The notes below the pieces were generated by a model. That model had not been told where the DNA came from, did not search any database, and saw only the letters and a list, made by a program, of their open reading frames with translations. From Allodiplogaster sudhausi (Eukaryota; Nematoda; Chromadorea; Rhabditida; Diplogasteridae): 64,000 nt of DNA. The DNA lies in contig CALZFC010000356.1 of NCBI GenBank assembly GCA_945643635.1, positions 1,895,501 through 1,959,500 on the forward strand, written 5' to 3'. Below are positions 22,690 through 33,984 of the stretch, piece by piece; position 1 is the first letter of the stretch; each line of letters opens with the position of its first letter. A program made the translations under genes and the position numbers.

Positions 22690-23715
22690 AAAAAAGAACA
22701 ACTATGTATATAAATTTACAAACTTTTATTGAGATAAGGACTATCCCGAAAAAATATGTGACGCGATATGAGGCCGGGGATCGGATAAAATTGAACAGCA
22801 AGGACTGTCTTCAAAAGTTCCTTATAGGTGCATTCTGGCATGAGGAATCGATTCGACGTGGTCTAGCCATCAGAAAACGCCTCGTTCGTTTGCAATGAAG
22901 TCTTGCATTTGGGCTCGCAGCGCTGGGAGACACGTCTGGAGTCACAGCGCCGCAATTTGATAAATGGATATACCAATGCGCATTGGGACAACCGTTTTTA
23001 ACTATGACCGTCTAGCGCCAAATTGCGATCATTTTTCTATGCCAAGTATCGCGGCACTGTACGGAAGATTCATCCTGGATAAAAATTGGAATATTAGTAC
23101 CATTTGATAGTGGGTCTGTTAGAATCTGGTTGGGGCTCTCGGACAAGTCTCTGTCTGGTGCCCTGGGTTGGGCGCTCCCTGAAGGTGTCAAGTATCGTAG
23201 GATCGAGCGTCCTCTTTGGGCTGTGTTCGCTATTTAAAAGAGGTATCCGGGGAATCATCGTGGCGTAAAACAAACATTCAGAAACTTTAAGCGATTTTCT
23301 TCCATTACATTCTGAGCAGTAGTAACGCGAAAACTGGCGGGTAGAGAATTATGTAACTACGGTAGGTCATTGCCACCCTCCTATTTCACATGCTCTCTCG
23401 ACCGAGCGACAGGCAACTTTTCGAACGCGCGCATTCAAAGTGGTTCTCTAGCGCAACTGTATAATTATTCGCCGGATACTTCCTTTAAATGCTCAGACCT
23501 CCGATTAGGACAAAGCAGAAAGGGAGCAGCCATGTCTTCCAGAACAGTGCCATACAGTGTATCTCATTAATTACCTTCGCTATCAGGCTAATGTCTGGTG
23601 AAACGAAGCAGTAATGGTAGTGCCCTCATCTGTAACACCCTCATGATTAGCCCTCAAAAAGCAACAATTTACTACGGCGGAAGACAAAAAGATTGCCGAA
23701 TTAGGCGCTTTTAAT
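22690..23715. other. no supported gene
   Basis: Moderately GC-balanced sequence with short frames only. A motif CACATGCTCTCTCG at 23,388 recurs near 35,480. Confidence 0.4.
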
Positions 23716-23720
23716 CCTAG

Positions 23721-25489
23721 GCAACATGCTCGACCGACGTCGCCTTCGCGTGTGGCGCTTGTCGCGCAGCTGGCCTGGCAGACGGCTCTATGATCTATGA
23801 TCTATGATCTATGATCTATGAGCTCTATGATCGATGGCGCAGTCTTCACGTTTGTCATGTCTGTCGGCGGCTGCTACGTGCAATGCGTCAACAATGACCA
23901 GTCCATATCGTACACTCTGGTACACGGAATCATCCATTTCTAATCACTCTCATTACTTCTACATACATTCCTCATTCCTTGAGAATTTAGCTACTCGGGG
24001 TTCTGATGAAGCCTGATGGAAAAAATTGTGCTGTTTTGATTTGAATGAGAAGGCAACATCAGTGTTTTGAGATGGTGATAGCCCCATAATTATCAACCGA
24101 TGCTAATTTCTAACATATGTAAGTGTAGACAATAGTGCTTGCACATTCCTTCTTCGCAGACTGACGGCTCGGCAGTAAAGGTAAAGTCGATCAGATCTTT
24201 TCGATCAGAGAGTCGATCAGAGAGAACTTTTTGTCGGCGCCGCTCGACATCACTACCAGCTACTTGAAAGTAATGACCATGATGTGCGGCGTATAAACGC
24301 CAACGTCGAACTCCCTCAAACTATCGTAGATTTAGGCTCTGTTGCACATGCGTGACATGACAATATGGAATGCATAATATGTTATGCGTATCTTGCAGAT
24401 GTTGTTATCTTATTTGTGCCGCTATCTGTTGCACGAAAAACAACATAATTTGTTCGTTTTTTTGCATTCAAGATTAATCCGTTCACAACTTTTCTTACTC
24501 CTTTATATTTGACCGAGAAAATCTTTCCCATTTGAATGATAGATTTCCGTGCTGATGGTGTGGAGCAATTATAAATTTTCTCAGGTTTTGGACTCCCCTC
24601 GAATGAGCGGGATAATGTTAAATCTGAAAAGCGTATTGTTATTACTAGGGCCAGCTAATTGTATATCAGATATTGACAAATCTAGATAGAAGGGAAGGAA
24701 AAAAAGTCTGAAACACGTTCAGAATGAAAAAAAGCTAATTTTTAAATATTATTTTGGGGGGAAAACCAAAAACGCTTGCGTCGGCCGGGAATCGAACCCA
24801 GGCCGCCCGATGGCCGTCGGGAGGCACGGGATCGATTCCTCCACTGACTCTACAACTGGACCACCGAAGCATGTTCGATGATATCAATAATGTAGTAATG
24901 TAATGATCGATCTTCAGTGCTATCGATAGAACATTACGAATTCATTACAAGCGGACAGTTTAATGTAGAATATTGCACAACAAAACGTAAAGCCCATATA
25001 TCGAGACCTCAGGACCGCACTCTTATGTCCCTGAGCCATCAGCTACCAGTCATTCCATTGTCTTTTGTTTCCCGTTACAACGCAGACGCCGAAAGAGACC
25101 TTCTGAGTCCCTCGGCCATTTATGTGCTGAAGCAGCCGAATGCGGCATTCGATCGCCGGTACCCGGACGTTGCCAAGGATGTGGCACATGTGGTCAAGAA
25201 GGTCAATGGATCGATGCGGCCCACTCTGAAGGCCTTGGTGCGTACATTTTTTTTTGTATATATTCTTTGCAATGAATCAAGTGTTGTCCGTGACAACAAC
25301 TTATTAAATCATGTTTATGTACAGAAATAAGCAAATAGATACATGAGCAATAATTATGTTTATGTTAACAAAAAAAATTTTTGAAAATTTTTCTCTTACA
25401 AATAGCTAAAATTTTAGGAGGTGTTCGATTCCATGATCAAAGCCACGCAAAAAGTTCCAGATGACCATTTTCGAAAGAACGCGGACTAG
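23721..25489 (+). CDS. small Cys-containing protein gene with a tandem-repeat insertion in an exon
   Basis: Exons: 23721-23919, 24160-24180 (21-nt microexon TDGSAVK), 24225-24269 (NFLSAPLDITTSYLK), 25086-25237 and 25418-25489 (stop TAG). The first exon reads CSTDVAFACGACRAAGLADG and SMI, then a 37-nt ATGATCT-type insertion (23,796-23,832), then DGAVFTFVMSVGGCYVQC. Removing the insertion restores a 54-codon exon; with it the frame shifts. Exon 4 (LLSPSAIYVLKQPNAAFDRR) and exon 5 (EVFDSMIKATQKVPDDHF) are in phase with each other but not with exon 3. An exon may therefore be missing in the repeat-filled 24.3-25.08 kb interval, or these are two genes. Family unknown; likely damaged. Confidence 0.5.
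23788..23832. repeat. (ATGATCT)n heptamer repeat within coding sequence
   Basis: Four clean TATGATC units and two variants. The insertion relative to the inferred exon is 37 nt, not a multiple of three. Confidence 0.85.
24480..24785. repeat. dispersed repeat, copy 2 (see 1,200-1,560)
   Basis: Same ordered blocks as copy 1, ending in GCTTGCGTCGG and continuing directly into the tRNA-like segment. The repeat could therefore be the body of a tRNA-headed SINE. Confidence 0.65.
24778..24871 (-). repeat. tRNA-derived segment with long variable-arm-like hairpin
   Basis: Minus strand: acceptor GCTTCGG pairs 6 of 7 with CCGACGC, A-box-like TGGTCCAGTTGTAGAGT, a GGAGG/CCTCC stem with a 13-nt loop, a CCCGA/TCGGG variable hairpin, and B-box GGGTTCGATTCCC. 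The 13-nt anticodon loop is not functional as written, so it is best seen as a SINE head or type-II tRNA pseudogene. Confidence 0.6.
24960..25078. repeat. dispersed repeat (inverted copy 54,545-54,660)
   Basis: GAGACCTCAG, CGCACTCTTATGTCCCTG and ATCAGCTACCAGTCATT occur in the reverse complement of 54,545-54,660. It abuts the exon at 25,086. Confidence 0.8.
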
Positions 25490-25789
25490 ACTCTAATGGT
25501 AAGCTGATTTATGACTCCAAGCAAGATCCTTCAACTTCCATGGCAGAATGTTTTGTGAACAGTTGTGCTTACTGTCAAATGGCTAGACGCTGTCCCAATG
25601 AGAGTTTAAACAATACGCAGTTCGACTTGCCATGATAAGAGACATAGAGAGAGATAGAGAGAGAGAGGAAGAGGGAGAGAGGAAGAGATAGAGAGAAAGA
25701 AAAAAGAGTGTGCCCTCGACCGCTTGTCTCTCCCTCCGACCGACTCACCCGCCGAGCCTGCAAAGCTAAAAAAAACGGCAACTCCGCGT

Positions 25790-25990
25790 AGCCTAGCGCA
25801 GCCCGCTTCCACAATCAGCCTGCTAAATGATTTTTAAACACGCTCGTTTGTATTCATTTTTTTTTTAAATATATGTATGTATATATATTTTTACAATGTG
25901 TATTTTGCATACTTATGTATGTATTCATTTTTCATTTCAAAATAACGATAAAAATTCAATTTAAATGGCCTATGAATTCAACGACAATGC
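25790..25990. repeat. dispersed repeat (copy 38,295-38,470)
   Basis: GCTTCCACARTCAGCC, AAATGATTT, TACAATGTRTATTTT and GATAAAA blocks are shared in order and orientation. Preceded by a GA-rich stretch at 25,645-25,710. Confidence 0.65.
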
Positions 25991-26099
25991 AAAAAAAAAA
26001 ATCGAGAATTCTTGATCTTATTTTATTTCTAAGTTTTCTTAGAATCTCGCATTTCGCAACCAAGATTGGCCGGATTTTTCTTAACACGTCCGCTCACCA

Positions 26100-27210
26100 G
26101 CCGCAGCATTAATCTTGCCGTTTGTCCAAGACATGTCAAGGACAATCGGTCATGACCGTTCCAAAATAAAACGAACACATGTCCTGGACACATCCACTTC
26201 TGCCTATCTTAATACACAGGGGTCTAGGACATGTCCAAGACATGTCCTGGACGTGTCCTGGACAAAAAAGAAAAAAAATCTCAAAGGTCATGGACACTTT
26301 TGTGGGCTTGTCCCTTACGTGGTCATGACCATAGCGAGAGGGTGCATAAACGCGGAGAACCCAGAGTGACACGCTCGCGGTTACTACCGATGTCCCGGAC
26401 AGATTATGGCATGCGACCCAGTTTACGACATACGCCGTCAAAAGAAAGGTATCATCGTGCCTTTCCTAAGCCTCTATAGAGTATTGCGTAATCGTTTGGT
26501 TGGGAATCCAGGGGTTGCGTGTTCGACACCCGGTCAAGACATTTTTTTATTTTCTTTCTCACCGTTTACACATAAACAAAATGAGAAACTCAAGAAAACA
26601 AAACAAGAAACTCATACAAGCTCGCAACTTCGCAGCTTAGCGGCATCCTCTGCTCGGCGCCGTCGTATTGAAGCAGTGCTCGTAAATGTTGCATGGACTG
26701 CCCCCCGTTCCCCTGCTATGTTTATCACTCCCACCGTTTTTGTTATGCTCATGTTATGAAGCCACATCTATATAAATCTAAGAATTTCTCGAGATGTGGT
26801 TGTGCATGAGAAGATACAGGGAAACTGGCTTGCAGGAAGGACTTAGGACAAGCAAACGACAAGTTGCAGCCTGTTTCTCCTGTCGGATGGGGTGACCCTC
26901 ATCCAATTGCTTGGTGCATAATTAGATAACCTGTCTGGTGCACTTCGACTTAAAAAGTTGAATTTTTTTCAAAAGTGGACTTAGGGTGAACCGTTTTTGT
27001 TTCTCTTTTTTTAATTTGATTATTCTTGTGAAATAAATATAGAATAACATTAAAAAGAGCTGAAAATGTCAAAAAAAGTATTTTAACGCGCATATGCGCA
27101 GGTGTCCATGACAAGTCCTTGACGTGTCCTTGACATGGTCATGACCAAGAACGGCCGTGACCGATTGTCCTTGACATGTCTTGGACAAACGGTAAGATTA
27201 ATGCCGCGGC
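26100..27210. mobile_element. TIR element with palindromic-decamer arrays, 1.11 kb
   Basis: Termini are GCCGCAGCATTAATCTT and, inverted, GCCGCGGCATTAATCTT. The inverted match runs about 60 bp inward (CGTTTGTCCAAGACATGTCA, then a GGACAATCGGTCA block). Inside the left end lie GGACATGTCC, AGACATGTCC and GGACGTGTCC in series. The interior holds a tRNA-like segment and no transposase, so this is a non-autonomous element. It belongs to the same family as 44,870-45,003, 46,731-46,864 and 59,977-61,484. No clear target-site duplication was found. Confidence 0.75.
26473..26541 (+). repeat. tRNA-like segment inside the TIR element
   Basis: B-box-like GTGTTCGACACC followed by ACCCGG and a T7 run that could act as a Pol III terminator. 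A clear A-box is lacking. Probably a tRNA remnant. Confidence 0.4.
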
Positions 27211-27410
27211 AGGTCAGGGAATGGTCAGAAACCCTAAATTCCAAAATTCTGGTTTTTTGCATGCGAATAGCCCTTGATGTAGGATGATTCGGAAACGAAA
27301 AATTAGTATCCAAATCCTCCTAGAAAGCTGTTTATATAATTTTAAAGATTTATGTCAATCCAATTCATCTATGAGTTGCCCACGTTAACAAATTTTTTAG
27401 ATTGTAAAAA

Positions 27411-27478
27411 GAGGGTGGCGCAGTGGGCTACTCTTCTGCCCGAAAATTTTCGTTTGTAAGTTCAATACTCGCTCATCA
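27411..27478 (+). repeat. tRNA-like segment
   Basis: GGGTGGCGCAGTGGGCTA resembles an A-box/D-arm and AAGTTCAATACTC a B-box about 45 nt later. The stems are poor, so this is a tRNA-derived relic. Confidence 0.4.
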
Positions 27479-28254
27479 CGAATTGTTTTGCTCATATTTG
27501 ACAAAACAGGTTTTAATGTCCTAGAGTACTTTTATGTGCTTTATATGCAATATGGTTTCGTACTTTGCCAATTGCAAGGAGAACATTTTTTCATTTGGTT
27601 ATTTCTTTTTATGTATGTATGTAGGACTGCATGTGGTGTGCACGTATTAGTGTTTTGTTGAACACATTGTATATTCTCTTTTAGACAAATGTGCAGTGGT
27701 CAGAAGCGGTGAGAAGTCAAAATGGAAGGCGTTTAAAGAAAAAGAGAGGGATGCCATCAACAGTCATTTACTTCCTTAGTTCCCCATTTCGTATTTTTAC
27801 ATATCACAAATCTCTCGCTCTCGCTTTCTATCTCTTTCGCTCCCTCTCTTTTTCTTTCTACCCTTTCCATTTTGTCTTCTCAACGCTTCTTACCACTGTG
27901 CATTTGTCGGGACCGTGTCAAAACAGCAACGACGTTTGCGCAAAGATCCCATAACTTTGTTCAGGGTGATCGTACCGGTTCAACCAATATTCCGCGTGAT
28001 TGCTCTCATTGACATGAATTGAACCATATAGGTTTCGCAGTTCTTGGACAACAGGCAAAAAAGTTGAAAATTTGAAATTTTTAAGCTTCAGTCACAAAAG
28101 TGCTATCGTTGGATAGATCTTGTAAAGAGAAATTGATTGGTGCTAATTTTATCCGTCTGCGATTACAATGAAGAAAGTTAGGACACTTTTAGCGCAAATG
28201 TCGTTGCTGTTTTGACACGGTCCCCATTTGTCATACCCTCGAGTTGAGTGCCTG

Positions 28255-29080
28255 GTTCATGTCCCAACGCCTGGCAACCTAAATTGGGATCTTCAATTCC
28301 TTTGAAAGAGGTATATGTTGTAGCAAATTTTGAGCACTTTTATAAATTGCAGAAGCTGTTCTGTGGAAATGAAAATGAAATGCACAATTTGACCAAAAAC
28401 CTTCGATATGTGCCTCTGACAACGTCTGGAGCCGTATTTTAGGGCTGAAATGGTATTTTTCATAATGGTAATCCAGGCGAAAATTAATCCCCATTCGATT
28501 GGCATTCAACTGAAAAGGATTTTTTTCTGAAGTGATCAGGAATGAGAACCAAAAAAAAACAAAATTTGGAGGATCCACTTGTGTTTTCACTTAATACTGG
28601 ATCATCTTCAAGCGTTAGGGAACCATAGTCCGGGACGCTTAATTTTTTTTGAAAGAGATATATGTTGTAGCAAATTTCATGCACTTTAAGAATATGTAGA
28701 AGCGGTTTTGTGGAAATGAACAGAAAGTGCATAATTGTGCTATAAACCAACTCCGAAAATATTTAGGGCCATATTTTAGGATTAAATCTAATTTTCTGAA
28801 AGAATCACCCCAGATCAAAATTAAAGCACGTAAAATTAACTATCGAATCACACTAAGCTGGTCGTCTAATACTAAGATTCAAGCGAGTTATGACAAATGG
28901 AAATTATAAGTTTACTGGACCTGGCCTCGCACGGAAAAGTTTTTTTTTCAGGTTTGAAATGTTCAAAATTTGTTCGCCGTCTAGAGCTGTATACGGTAGT
29001 CAATTTTGGTGAACAAATTCGAAAAAAAAATTCCTAATGTAAGGCCTTGATCGAAGAGTACTGACATGCTATCTTAAAGA
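28255..29080. repeat. two tandem diverged repeat copies (third copy 39,005-39,485)
   Basis: Units at about 28,255-28,595 and 28,596-29,080 share TATGTTGTAGCAAATTT, GTGGAAATGAA, GGGCC/GCCGTATTTTAGG and, with 39,005-39,485, CAAGCGTT-GGGAACC, GGCCTTGATCGAAG and ACTGACATGCT. No long frame is conserved. Confidence 0.7.
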
Positions 29081-29809
29081 GAGAAATTGGACGATGGGAG
29101 AAGAGGGAAGGTAGAAAATGGGAGGTGAAGGAAGAGAAAGAAGGAGAAGAGCCTCGGAGGAACCAACCGAGCACCGAGCGAGCATCGGGTGAAATGAGCG
29201 AAAATCATTTTATCTTTTTTTTCGAGCGGCCTGCCGCTCCTCGTTCAAATAAAATGGACAAGAAATGTCTACTCAATTTTCTGTTTATATCGAGCATTCA
29301 GATATTTCGTAATTGATTAATTAAACTATTCAAAGAATGCGACGGAAAGTACATGTTGAACACATGCAAAAAAAGGTCTATTAATTCTCTGCGTCAGGAA
29401 AATTTTTCTAATACAAATTCTTCGCTCATTTTAACTTTTAAGACGTTCATGCTTCGGGCATTGGTTTAGTTCAAGCAGTCCATGTTCATTGCTTGCATTT
29501 CTCTTCTCTCAGAGAGAAAAAGTTGAGTTTCAGCTCCTTTAAGGAGTTTTATTGGATAGATGACTTAGCTGTATTATAGGAAAGCGCAAATCAATCGGAA
29601 TTTTTTTGTCAAATCTGATACGACAGTGGAAAGCTCGTATTTTCTGTCGAGTTTTGTGTATCATTTTATGCATGGTCAGCTTGACGTGTAAAGAAATGGA
29701 GAAGAGAGGTTGTGATGAATGGCGATGAGGCGAGCGGATGATTTAGATCTCTCTTTATCTATAAATTAAAGAGATCAAATCTGAAGAACATTTAAAATTA
29801 CATCGAATG

Positions 29810-29890
29810 CACTATTCTTTTTAACAATTGAATAAGTTTGAATGAGATTATGGGTTTCAGCCCAAACGGAAATTTGCTTAGATATCTCTA
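29810..29890. repeat. dispersed repeat (copy 34,515-34,600)
   Basis: TTAACAATTGA, GTTTGAATGAG-TTATGG and AAACGGAA-TTTG-TTAG are shared. The second copy lies in the 3' part of the kinase locus. Confidence 0.65.
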
Positions 29891-30149
29891 CATATATTCA
29901 AATGCAGATAACCCCCTCTCTATGGATTCGAGATTTTCCTCGTAGAAATAAAATATATGCACAGTTACTGCTCGTTTTTCATAAGGCAGATTCAGTGTTT
30001 TCTAGTCGTAATAAAAAAGTTATTGCCTGAATACTACATTTCAAAATTCAACTGGAAAAAGTCATATAAATTTTATTTTTTCGAAAATGGTCATATGGGA
30101 CTTTTTTGTGTGGCTTTGATCATGGTATCGAACACCTCCCAAAATTTTA

Positions 30150-30440
30150 GTGAATTACGTTTTGCTATGCAATAGTCTCCTATAATTAATTTTTAGTAAA
30201 TTCGTCTTCTTCTCTCGCTATATTCCCTTTTCCTCTCAATCTACCCTTCTCTTTGTCCCAATCTATTTATTTCTATTCTTTACCACTATGAATGAATTTG
30301 ACATTCTGCTTTTCTATCACTCTCAATCAGCAGTATTACAACGAGTGGTTTAATGGGGATAGTTTTTTTTCTCTATCTATCGCATTCAACTAACAGATAC
30401 TTCGCTCTTTTGAGAGAGCGGATCGCCGCAGAAGAATAAT
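30150..30440. repeat. segmental duplication, left block (copy 54,630-55,125)
   Basis: TTCTTCTCTCGCTATATT, TTTGTCCCAATCTATTTATT and TCACTCTCAATCAGCAGTAT are shared in order. The 54-55 kb copy has about 200 bp extra after 54,768. Later blocks at 30,840-30,992 and 33,985-34,385 continue the alignment. Confidence 0.85.
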
Positions 30441-31149
30441 CGTGGAGAGGCTGGGCGTCGCTGCCACCTCAGAGAGCAATCTGCTTCACGACAGCGCTGA
30501 CAGGAGTGTCACGGCCTCGAAATTATGATATACTATATCACTACATTAACTATCTTTCTCTCTCTCTGACTCTCTTTTTCTCTATCCCTGTCTCTCTCTT
30601 CCTCTGAATATTCCTGAAACAAGCACTAAACGTTTTGCAGCAGCCAGGATGTTCTGTCGGAGGGTCGCCACATCGGAAGGCTGCCTGAAATTATAAGTTA
30701 TAAGTGTTGATACAAATGTTGTTCTTTGTCAGGAAAAACAAGACACTATTTATTCGCATTAAATCTCCTTTAAGAGAGCCTATCTGTTAGATTCGAGGAG
30801 CGCCTGCCTCGAGTTTTTTTTGATTTTTTTTTTACTTTGAAAATATTGGGGATGCATCTAGTGTTTATAACGAAATATTAATGATTAAAATTTTTTGAAT
30901 TTGTTTCAATAAATTTAAACACAATATTTTACGTTATACATAATATTTCTCAATAATCTTTTCCTCTTTCGATTCGATGTTCAAAACTATATATAAGAAA
31001 AAAAACCATTGCAAGTGCGAAATGGCCATACCGTAGGTGTTGTAACCGCTGGAAATAACGGTTTATGCCATTTCGCGCCCTGGGCGCGACCTCAAGCAGC
31101 AACGGTTTTTTCCCCAGCTATCATACCATTAAAATGAGTAATTTACAAC

Positions 31150-31235
31150 CAGAGGTGTAATCTGGCCCAACTTTTTGGCCCGGCCCGCAGTTTTCGGGCC
31201 CTTGAATTTTGGGCCCGGCCGGCCCGATTTTTTAA
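31150..31235. repeat. GGCCC-rich element remnant
   Basis: Starts CAGAGGTGTAATCTGGCCC and continues with GGCCCGGCC blocks, resembling the 46.34-46.57 kb element. The CAGAGGTG start is hAT-like, which is an inference only. Confidence 0.4.
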
Positions 31236-31489
31236 ACATGTCAGATTCCACTTTCTAATTCGTAATTTTCTTATCGAAAATTTTTTCTTTTTGCTTCCCG
31301 TTCACAAGGCTTCTTATTTATTTAATTCCAAATCGAAATAGGACTCCCGCCGCGTATTCAATCTATCTAAAGTTTGAAACAATTTCGAAACAGAAGAATC
31401 AGCAATTTGCCAGTGTATATGTGCATCCTGCTCACATCAGGTGAGAGGTGGCTTCTCTCTCATCGAATGGACTAAACCAATAACCCTCC

Positions 31490-32500
31490 TGCCCAACTCT
31501 CTTCCTCGACCTCGTCAGCGTCGTCGCCGAACGAGGCACTGAAGCCGTCCTCGCTACTCTCGACAAGAAACTCAACGCCTTCCGCATCGCGCTGCATGAA
31601 CTGAATTCTATTCTCGTGGCTCGCTTTACCGAGTCATTCGACCGGTGAATGAAGGCAGATATTGGAAGGATCCGAGAGAAATATCATTGAGAGAGACAGA
31701 ATATTGTAAACTGGGGAAGGGGGAGGGATATAAGGACAGCGCACCGCTCGTCCCGCCGTCGGAATGGGGTTGGCAAGGCCCCAGAGGGAGTGGGGGTGGA
31801 CGAGGTCCCCATGGAGGTGGCAGGACTCGAGTGGCATGTGCGAGAGAGAGCAAATCTTCGACGACGAGAGAACGGCTGCTGTGGAGTGGGAGAGTTGGGG
31901 GAAGCTTATAACCATTAGCATTGTAGCATTTAAATAAGATAGTTTTCAATAGACTTAGAGAAAGAGAGAACGAGAGCGATAGCGAGAGCGGGGGAGAGAG
32001 GGCGAAAGAGAGAGAGAGAGAGAGAGCGAGAGAGCGGGAGAGAGTGAGAGCAGGAGAGAGAGCCAGAGCGGGAAAGAGAGAGAGAGTGCGGGAGAGAAAG
32101 ATAGCGTGAGAGAGAGAGAATGAGAATTCGACTTTAAGAGAGTCTGTCTTAAATATTGCTCGCTTCTTTCTGCACACAGAGAGGAGCTTGAAAGTTGCTA
32201 ACTCCCGAACCGAAATTCCTGCACTTTAATTCGTCCTCTACCCTCTCCTACGCCGCCATCGATTCGGCGTCGGACCGCACCCTTGAATCAGAGAAATTCT
32301 ACGTCTTCGACAAGAAGAACAGAATAGAGATGACAGCAGAGAACGACCGGCACACTCTCGTGTCCAATCCCCGCTACTCGAAGACGGAAGTTCTCCGCCC
32401 TCTCCTTCGATCTTTCCCCGGGTGCCTCCACTCTCGTTGTCGACAAATGTCACCACCATCCGCCCACTCGCCCAGCTAGCTCCTCACTTCTTCAACCGCT
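31490..32500 (+). pseudogene. two-exon gene fragment carried in the 3-kb insertion, frameshifted
   Basis: Exon about 31,497-31,648 reads LFLDLVSVVAERGTEAVLAT and ends FTESFDR at a GTGAAT donor. After a microsatellite-filled intron an ACACAG acceptor at 32,180 gives EELES. The frame must then shift by one base to read LLTPEPKFLHFNSSSTLSYA, then KFYVFDKKNRIEMTAEN, and it shifts again after about 32,390. I do not recognise the family. The two shifts suggest a captured, decayed gene fragment. Confidence 0.5.
31950..32135. repeat. GA-rich microsatellite
   Basis: Imperfect (GA)n with GCGAGAGCGGGAG variants, filling the intron of the captured fragment. Confidence 0.85.
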
Positions 32501-32907
32501 ATAGATCCAGTTTTCGGATTAGAAGATGGAAGCGTCTCTCATGAAAAAGAGTGTCGCTTTATTGCCTTCATACCTATTCCCCGCATTGAATTATACATCC
32601 GAATATATAAAACATATTCGGATGCACAATTCATTTTCTTGGTTAACCTAAAAATTCTGATTTTTTTAGGTAAATAGTTGAAATATCTCTACGAATTTTG
32701 AAAATCGGGCTCTTCACCGTTTGGAAATGGTTTTTGTTCTTCATAATATAAGTAAATTTTGCACCATATTTAACTGCTGCCTGTTCTCAAATTGACTCTG
32801 CAAATAATATAAGATCCTGAATAATGTAACTGTAAGCCTTATGGTGAATATGTTTTTTTTCAACTGGCAGAATCACAAAAAACGTAACCCATGGAACGGA
32901 ATACTCG

Positions 32908-32960
32908 CTACCTTTCTCTCTCTCTCTCTCTCTCTCCGTCTCTCTCTCTCACTCTCTCTC

Positions 32961-33002
<42 letters not shown>

Positions 33003-33003
33003 C
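32908..33003. repeat. CT microsatellite
   Basis: (CT)n of about 90 bp with ACT interruptions. A second pure (CT)n lies at 33,210-33,262 and a GA-rich stretch at 33,668-33,775. Confidence 0.85.
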
Positions 33004-33213
33004 TCAACAAGCAGCGAACACTACACTGAACGAATGCAATTAGCACATTACAGCTAATCAAGAGAGATTCCGACTTCACCGTTTGGTAGTTAATTAATTA
33101 TTGAAGTAGTGAAAGCAAGCGCATCATTGACACTAAATTAACCGAAAGCAGTATGAATGAACTGCAAGTGATAAAAGACGACAATTTTGAGAAAAATGCT
33201 GTCTTACAATCTC

Positions 33214-33261
<48 letters not shown>

Positions 33262-33349
33262 ATTCTCAAGCGCGCGCTCGCGACCTTTACATAGCTTCAT
33301 GCCGACCTCCGTTATCAATTGGTTATCTTCTTCCGAAATCAGTCGCGGG

Positions 33350-33444
33350 GTGCGGGTGGTGTAGTGGTCCAAGGCGCGCGCCCTGGGAAAATGCGAAAAT
33401 TGATGGTGGCTTGGTTGGGTACGGGTTCGGTTCCGCGCGGGCGC
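33350..33444 (+). repeat. tRNA-like segment with long variable region
   Basis: A-box-like GGTGTAGTGGTCCAAGG and B-box GGGTTCGGTTCC are separated by about 55 nt, as in type-II tRNAs. The acceptor pairing is poor, so it is a tRNA-derived relic rather than a functional gene. Confidence 0.45.
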
Positions 33445-33984
33445 AAAACTCTCTGTCTACCCTCAGGTTCACCGTCCTCCACGCCAACGCCACTGCGCAA
33501 ATCAGGTCAGTGATATTTCAGTCACTTTTGCGTTTTTTTAAAACAGTAGTTTCTTTTAAGTAGTTTCTTCTTTATTGAAGAAATTATTACCAAAGAAGTA
33601 TTTAACCACAAAAATTGAGAAATTGTCGCCTATTTACGTGGTTCCAGCCATATTTTTAGTAGAATAGGGAAGGAGAGAGAAGCAGACAGCGAGAGAGAAG
33701 TAGGGAAAGAAGAGATATTAAAAGAAAGAGGGAGAAAGAGAGAGAAAGAGAGAGGAAGAGACGAAAGAGTGAAAGAAATCGCCAAAAACGAGGTTCAAGC
33801 CGCGTCCTCCTTAGCTGCGAAAATACCTTTGCCGCAACGGTTAGCCGTTTTTTTGACGGTTTTTGACCAACGGTTTGCGGCAATGGTTATTATTTGCGAA
33901 TTAGTACGGTAAATACCCTTACCAGGGTCTAACTACGGTAAATACCGTAGCCAGATCAGTAGTTTTTAATGGTATTTTTTCTTG

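Larger units (their letters stand above)
30995..33983. mobile_element. 3.0-kb insertion with short TIRs splitting a duplicated segment
   Basis: In the copy at 55,188-55,725 the flanking blocks are contiguous (AAAACTATACAAAAAAGTCC), giving an empty site. Here about 2,989 bp separates them. The insert begins AAGAAAAAAAACCATT and ends AATGGTATTTTTTCTT, an inverted pair with one mismatch; further ACGGTA/TACCGT motifs sit just inside. Cargo: a GGCCCGG block, exon-like sequence at 31.5-32.5 kb, GA/CT microsatellites and a tRNA-like segment. No transposase was recognised. No clean target-site duplication. Confidence 0.65.

Noticed and set aside
24778..24871. Functional tRNA gene, possibly with long variable arm
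   Set aside because: The anticodon loop is 13 nt as drawn and the sequence is fused to a dispersed repeat, so a SINE head is more likely.
31626..32177. 183-codon minus-strand frame
   Set aside because: Antisense of GA microsatellite and of the better-supported plus-strand fragment.
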